Below are positions 60,217 to 64,000 of a stretch of DNA of 64,000 bases, one piece after another. Position 1 is the stretch's first letter. Each line of letters begins with the position of its first letter. The DNA comes from Pedobacter sp014947265 (GTDB taxonomy: Bacteria > Bacteroidota > Bacteroidia > Sphingobacteriales > Sphingobacteriaceae): assembly GCF_014947265.1 (NCBI RefSeq), contig NZ_JADCNK010000004.1, positions 372,001 to 436,000 on the forward strand. Direction: 5' to 3'. Both the position numbers and the translations under genes were made by a program. The notes under the pieces are model-generated. The model had not been told where the DNA came from. It ran no database searches and worked only from the letters and a program-made list of their open reading frames with translations.

Positions 60217-63147
60217 TTAGAATGAATAAGCTAATGATCCCCAGAAGGTACGTTGAAGTAAAGTTCTGCCAATCATTAATTGGCCAGGGGTTACGGTTGA
60301 GAAATCTCTGAACTGATCTCCACGAACATCGCCCTCTGTCAGTACTTTTGCATTTAACAAGTTGTCTGCCCAAAATCTTATTGAAATCTTTTTAGTAAAA
60401 TTATATCCTGCACCGGCTTTCATTACCACATAGGATGGAAGTTTGTAACTGCCACTAGGCGAGGTAAAGCGACTGCCAACATAATTAGCTGCTATATACA
60501 GGTTAAAGTTTTTATAGTCATAGTTGGCACCAAGTTCAGTATTGAGTACAGGAACACGTTCGGTTCTATTGCCTGTGAAACTGTAAATTCTGTTTCCAAA
60601 TTCTGCCGCAACAGCAGCGTTGCCACTTGTGTTTGCTTCGTAATCGGTGTATTTAGAGTCTTGCAGTGTTCCGGTTAAACGCAAGCTTAGTGGCTTGCCA
60701 ATTTTGTACGAAACTTCGTATTCAGCACTCCAGGTACGTGTAGACCCAAAGGCTACCAATGCCTGTAAACCCGAGGCAACTGTTGGAACATTAATCGTTA
60801 ACGATGTGTTTTTAATTGCAGAATAACTTCCTGATGCAAAAATAGCCAGGTTGTTTTTGGCATATTTAAAACCTACTTCACCCAAATAAACCGGACGTTT
60901 TTTAATGTTTGCTGCGTTATAGGCGGATGCATTATAATCGCCGATGTTTGGTGCATTGTAAGCTTTTGTAGCCCTTGCAAAAATGCTTGAGGTAGTGTTT
61001 ATTTTGTAGTTTGCACCTACTGAAGCTGCCCAATTGGTTAAGGTTTCGTTATAGTGTGTGTAGCCTAAAATTGTAGGTGTTGCACTCGCGGTTGCATTTA
61101 CTGAACCATCTGCATTTTGTGCATAATAAGGTCGGTCGCCTTTAACATTCTGATTGTCAATTCTGGCACCAATATCTAAACGCCATTTTTCGGATATTGT
61201 AATCTCGTCTCCTGCATAAACTGAAAGGGTTCTGGTATCACCAATAAAAGTATTTTTAGTTTGGATGGTACGCTCTGCTGCGGTTGGCGATTGTAATAAA
61301 ATGCTTGGGTGTTCTTTAAATTCAGTAAGTGAACGGAAAGCATAACGTAAATCATCCCGGTTATACTGATGAATGCCTAATCCAATATTAAGGCTATGAT
61401 TTTTTACTTTTTTTCTTAAATCAAGGTAATCAACAACCTGAACATCACTATTAATTTGTCCTTGTGCATTAGAGGTAATTACGTAATCTCCAGCTACAAA
61501 TGGTGCTACTGAACCGCCAGTGTAATAATAAGGTGTTGCTGCTGTTCTCGCTACAATTCCTGCAGGGGCAGTATAGGTAGAGTTGGTATGGGTATTTTGA
61601 TAACGGAAATTGTTAACAATCTGCCAGCCACTGTCAGTTAGGTAGTTGAACTGAAAACCAGCTGATCCCAATTTGGTGTGGATTCCATCTGTTAAACTAA
61701 AATTATGGCTTCCTGCTACCGGATCGTTATAACTCCATTCTGTTTGAATTGGCGTAATGGATTGCGTTGCCATATTATAATCACGGTAAGTAGTCGGCTT
61801 TCCGGTACCATCGTAAGGGTAATAACTGGTTAATAAGAACTGAACTTTATCATTCAGGTATTTACCATACACCCTGAAAAAGCCTTTATTGTTCTTAAAA
61901 TTAAAAGTCACGTTGCCTTTAATCTGTCCACCCTGGTTGGCCGGATTAAAGCCCTGATCTACCACACCATTATCGGTACGGTAAAAACCACCGATATTGT
62001 ATTTGATCTGGTTGTTTATTTTTCCTCCGGTATTCCCATCAAAACGGTATAAGCCTTGTGAAAAACCTGTGGTAAATTTAAACTGGCCATATTGTTTATC
62101 TGCGCCCACGTAACTGATGTTGTTTACTACAGCACCTGGCGTATTGGCTTGAATGATTGAGGCATTTCCCCCTCTAATTGCTTCGATGTTCTGAATGGTT
62201 AAATCTGTTTTATAATACTGATCTATAGATGGGTTGGTATTGAAACCTGTAGGTAAAAGCGGTAAACCATCTTCTTGTATGCCTAAGAAAATATAACCGC
62301 CCTGTTGTGGAAAGCCTCTTACCCAAACGTTACCCGGACCATCGCCACCCGTACTTTCTACGGTTAAGCCTGGTATAGCTTTTAATAAATCGGTACTGTT
62401 TAATGGTGCCCTGTTGGTGATATCTTTATTACTCACTGAGGTTAAGGCCACACTGCTTTCTAATTTTTTCTTCGGATTACCACCGGTTACCATCACACTC
62501 TCTAACTGTAGGTTATCTTCTGATAGGCTGATGCTCAGGTTTTCATCGGCATTGCCAGGAGACAGGTTAACTTCTTTAGAAATGAAACCTACATATCTCA
62601 CCACCAGGACGCGGCTGTCAACAGTTAGGCCTTTTAAAGCAAAAGCACCATTTTCGTCGGTGGTGGTTCCGATTGATTTTCCTTTTACGGTAACCGAAAC
62701 GCCTGGAATAGGATTACCTTTGCTATCGGTTACTTTTCCGGTTACAATGCCTTCGAAAGCTTTTAAAAGTTCGAGGTTGTTATTGGCGGGAATAGAATAG
62801 AGCAAAATCTGATCTTTAACTATCCTATATCCCACGTCATAACGTTTTAGCGAATTCTCAAGAAAGTATTTAAGCTTTTGATTGACCACATTAATAGAAA
62901 CTTTACGGTTGGAGTTTATTAATTGCGGACTGTAAACAAATTTAACATTGGCTAAGTGTTCTGTTTTTTCAATAATGGTTTTAATATCTGTTTGATCGGC
63001 TTTGATCGAAATTGATTTATTCAGAAAATCCTGGGCGTCGACATTTTTGGCAAAAGCACCACAAGTAAAAATTATTATTGCAAGTATTTGGTAAATCGAA
63101 ACTCTCATTGCATATATCGCCAGCGAAATAAGTTGATTTTTTTTCAT
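60217..63147 (-). CDS. TonB-dependent outer-membrane receptor with STN and carboxypeptidase-like domains
   Basis: 976 aa. Signal peptide (cleavage near NVDAQD), STN domain (about 40-115) that can signal to a FecR anti-sigma factor, a CarboxypepD_reg-like domain (about 130-215, IVTGKVTDSKGNPIPGVSV), the plug (about 225-330), then a 22-strand barrel. Directly downstream of fecR. No susD-like gene follows, so it is FecA-like rather than SusC. Ligand unknown; location suggests a glycoside or a siderophore. Confidence 0.93.
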   Translation of the reverse strand: MKKNQLISLAIYAMRVSIYQILAIIIFTCGAFAKNVDAQDFLNKSISIKADQTDIKTIIEKTEHLANVKFVYSPQLINSNRKVSINVVNQKLKYFLENSLKRYDVGYRIVKDQILLYSIPANNNLELLKAFEGIVTGKVTDSKGNPIPGVSVTVKGKSIGTTTDENGAFALKGLTVDSRVLVVRYVGFISKEVNLSPGNADENLSISLSEDNLQLESVMVTGGNPKKKLESSVALTSVSNKDITNRAPLNSTDLLKAIPGLTVESTGGDGPGNVWVRGFPQQGGYIFLGIQEDGLPLLPTGFNTNPSIDQYYKTDLTIQNIEAIRGGNASIIQANTPGAVVNNISYVGADKQYGQFKFTTGFSQGLYRFDGNTGGKINNQIKYNIGGFYRTDNGVVDQGFNPANQGGQIKGNVTFNFKNNKGFFRVYGKYLNDKVQFLLTSYYPYDGTGKPTTYRDYNMATQSITPIQTEWSYNDPVAGSHNFSLTDGIHTKLGSAGFQFNYLTDSGWQIVNNFRYQNTHTNSTYTAPAGIVARTAATPYYYTGGSVAPFVAGDYVITSNAQGQINSDVQVVDYLDLRKKVKNHSLNIGLGIHQYNRDDLRYAFRSLTEFKEHPSILLQSPTAAERTIQTKNTFIGDTRTLSVYAGDEITISEKWRLDIGARIDNQNVKGDRPYYAQNADGSVNATASATPTILGYTHYNETLTNWAASVGANYKINTTSSIFARATKAYNAPNIGDYNASAYNAANIKKRPVYLGEVGFKYAKNNLAIFASGSYSAIKNTSLTINVPTVASGLQALVAFGSTRTWSAEYEVSYKIGKPLSLRLTGTLQDSKYTDYEANTSGNAAVAAEFGNRIYSFTGNRTERVPVLNTELGANYDYKNFNLYIAANYVGSRFTSPSGSYKLPSYVVMKAGAGYNFTKKISIRFWADNLLNAKVLTEGDVRGDQFRDFSTVTPGQLMIGRTLLQRTFWGSLAYSF

Positions 63148-63342
63148 AAATTTGGTTATTGTTCATTAAATGATTGGATTTATTGGACATAGAAATACCA
63201 TGAATACATTTCTGATGTATTTAACTCGCCGGCAATGCCCCACATTGTCGGCTTTGTTTTTTAGAAAAATATTATGGAAAATGGAGCCGCGGCTATGGGC
63301 TGTTGGTGTTGTGGTTATTCTTCATCATGTTTATATATTTGG
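63148..63342. other. Leader region of the TonB receptor gene
   Basis: Contains a GC-rich hairpin at 63230-63253 (GCCGGCAAT / ATTGTCGGC, one mismatch). On the minus strand it lies about 85-110 bases upstream of the receptor start. Might be a leader structure. Confidence 0.4.
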
Positions 63343-64000
63343 TTAGTTTTTATTGGAAACCACAATGCTGGTTCCCTGGATGTAATATTTGCTTGAGATG
63401 GTTCCGCAGATCAGGTCGAGCTGCTCGTAGAGCCCTTTTTTGCTTAAATCACCGGTAAAAGTATAGGTCGAAATCTGATCATTATCCGATTTTATCTCTA
63501 TCCCGTAAGCTTCAGATAAGGTTTTGAAAATTTCTTTAATGCTTTCTTCTTTAAAATTATAGCTCAGTCTTGTGGGGATGTTATAAGCTTCGGCCAATGG
63601 AATAGGCTTGCTTACCAATGTTTTATTTAATTTGTGGTCGGCAAAAATGCCCTTTTGGTTTGGTGTTAGCAGAATTGGTTTAGCCAGTTTTTCTTTATCG
63701 AAAGTGAAGAGTGAGCTTTTCTGATTTTCGGCTACCTGAACTTTTCCTGTTCTTACCGCAACCTGAGCCGGAAGTTTATCCGTTGATGATTTTACCCAGA
63801 AACTGGTACCCAAAACACGAATAACCAATTTTTGATTGTACACATAAAAAGGACGCTTAGGATTTTTACTTACCGAGAAAAATGCACTTCCTTTTAAATA
63901 AACCGTTCTTTTGTTAGCTGCAAAAACCTTTGGGTAAATAATGTTCGCCTGTGGTTTAAGTGTTACTGTACTTTCATCACTAAGTGATATCACTAGGCTG
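63343..64000 (-). CDS. FecR-family anti-sigma factor, 5'-truncated by window edge
   Basis: The frame is open through base 64000, so the N-terminus and membrane helix are missing. Visible: FecR domain (KVFAANKRTVYLKGSAFFSVSKNPKRPFYVY, GTSFWVKSS, AVRTGKVQV) and a C-terminal DUF4974 domain (SYNFKEESIKEIFKTLSEAYGIEI... SSKYYIQGTSIVVSNK). In such systems FecR holds an ECF sigma factor and receives a signal from the STN domain of the downstream receptor. The sigma gene presumably lies beyond the window. Confidence 0.93.
   Translation of the reverse strand, partial: SLVISLSDESTVTLKPQANIIYPKVFAANKRTVYLKGSAFFSVSKNPKRPFYVYNQKLVIRVLGTSFWVKSSTDKLPAQVAVRTGKVQVAENQKSSLFTFDKEKLAKPILLTPNQKGIFADHKLNKTLVSKPIPLAEAYNIPTRLSYNFKEESIKEIFKTLSEAYGIEIKSDNDQISTYTFTGDLSKKGLYEQLDLICGTISSKYYIQGTSIVVSNKN

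Noticed and set aside
60217..63147. SusC-type receptor of a classical polysaccharide utilisation locus
   Set aside because: No SusD partner and no glycoside hydrolase follow; STN domain and upstream fecR point to a FecA-like system.
47355..64000. Catabolic cluster as a recent mobile island
   Set aside because: No integrase, transposase, tRNA or attachment repeats are seen, and base composition looks like the neighbours.

Overview
The window reads as chromosomal DNA of a Bacteroidota bacterium, most likely family Sphingobacteriaceae (Pedobacter-like). This is inferred from gene content and signals: BshC for bacillithiol, Bacteroidota-specific families (DUF4293, DUF2911, M57 HEIGH lipoprotein), an STN-type TonB receptor paired with FecR, promoters of the TTTG-N19-TAnnTTTG type, almost no Shine-Dalgarno sequences, and low GC. 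No rRNA, tRNA, CRISPR array, transposase or integrase was recognised.

Layout. 1-2208 is the 3' part of a secreted GH3 beta-glucosidase. 2295-10979 (mostly minus) holds an M57 lipoprotein protease, a malate/L-lactate dehydrogenase-family oxidoreductase, bshC, a DEAD-box helicase with a Gly/Arg tail, an esterase-like lipoprotein and a DUF4293 membrane protein. 11181-17775 (plus) holds truA, an ABC exporter, a secreted isoaspartyl peptidase, a dicarboxylate/amino acid symporter and rlmF. 18078-25766 holds a cupin, sucD, msrB, an RlpA-like protein, class I ribonucleotide reductase (nrdB-nrdA) and a small Cys-rich CWC protein. 26295-36597 holds a flotillin-like SPFH protein, the agmatine-to-putrescine pair (aguB, aguA), a VOC protein, fabG, a YafK-like L,D-transpeptidase, a VWA membrane protein, a TRIC/YicG channel and a DivIC/FtsB-like protein. 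36752-46644 holds eno, a DUF2911 protein, a GNAT acetyltransferase, a two-gene ABC transporter, PBP4 (dacB), an AAA/DUF4143 ATPase, a CDP-alcohol phosphatidyltransferase and asd.

47355-64000 is one long minus-strand catabolic region and the most interesting part. It combines a GMC flavoprotein dehydrogenase, its Tat-exported small subunit (gluconate 2-dehydrogenase subunit 3 family), a c-type cytochrome, two Gfo/Idh/MocA oxidoreductases (one Tat-exported), a DUF1080 (3-keto-disaccharide hydrolase) protein, four sugar phosphate isomerase/epimerase-type TIM barrels plus a hydroxypyruvate isomerase-like one, an NHS-family MFS permease, and a FecR/TonB-receptor pair without SusD. Together these suggest oxidation of glycosides at C3 in the periplasm, cleavage of the 3-keto-glycoside by elimination/hydration rather than classical hydrolysis, and uptake of the products. 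The substrate cannot be read from sequence.

Intergenic DNA is unusually rich in interspersed repeats. There are at least four kinds: hairpins bounded by GTCAT and AGATCT-like ends; a longer element beginning near GAAAAGCAG; AAACCTCGCAGGTTT palindromes; and degenerate short-word repeats with a purine-rich arm followed by its pyrimidine-rich complement. Several of them artificially extend open reading frames upstream of true starts, so starts were corrected for the Ldh-family enzyme, the helicase, truA, the L,D-transpeptidase, the DivIC-like protein, the DUF2911 protein and asd.
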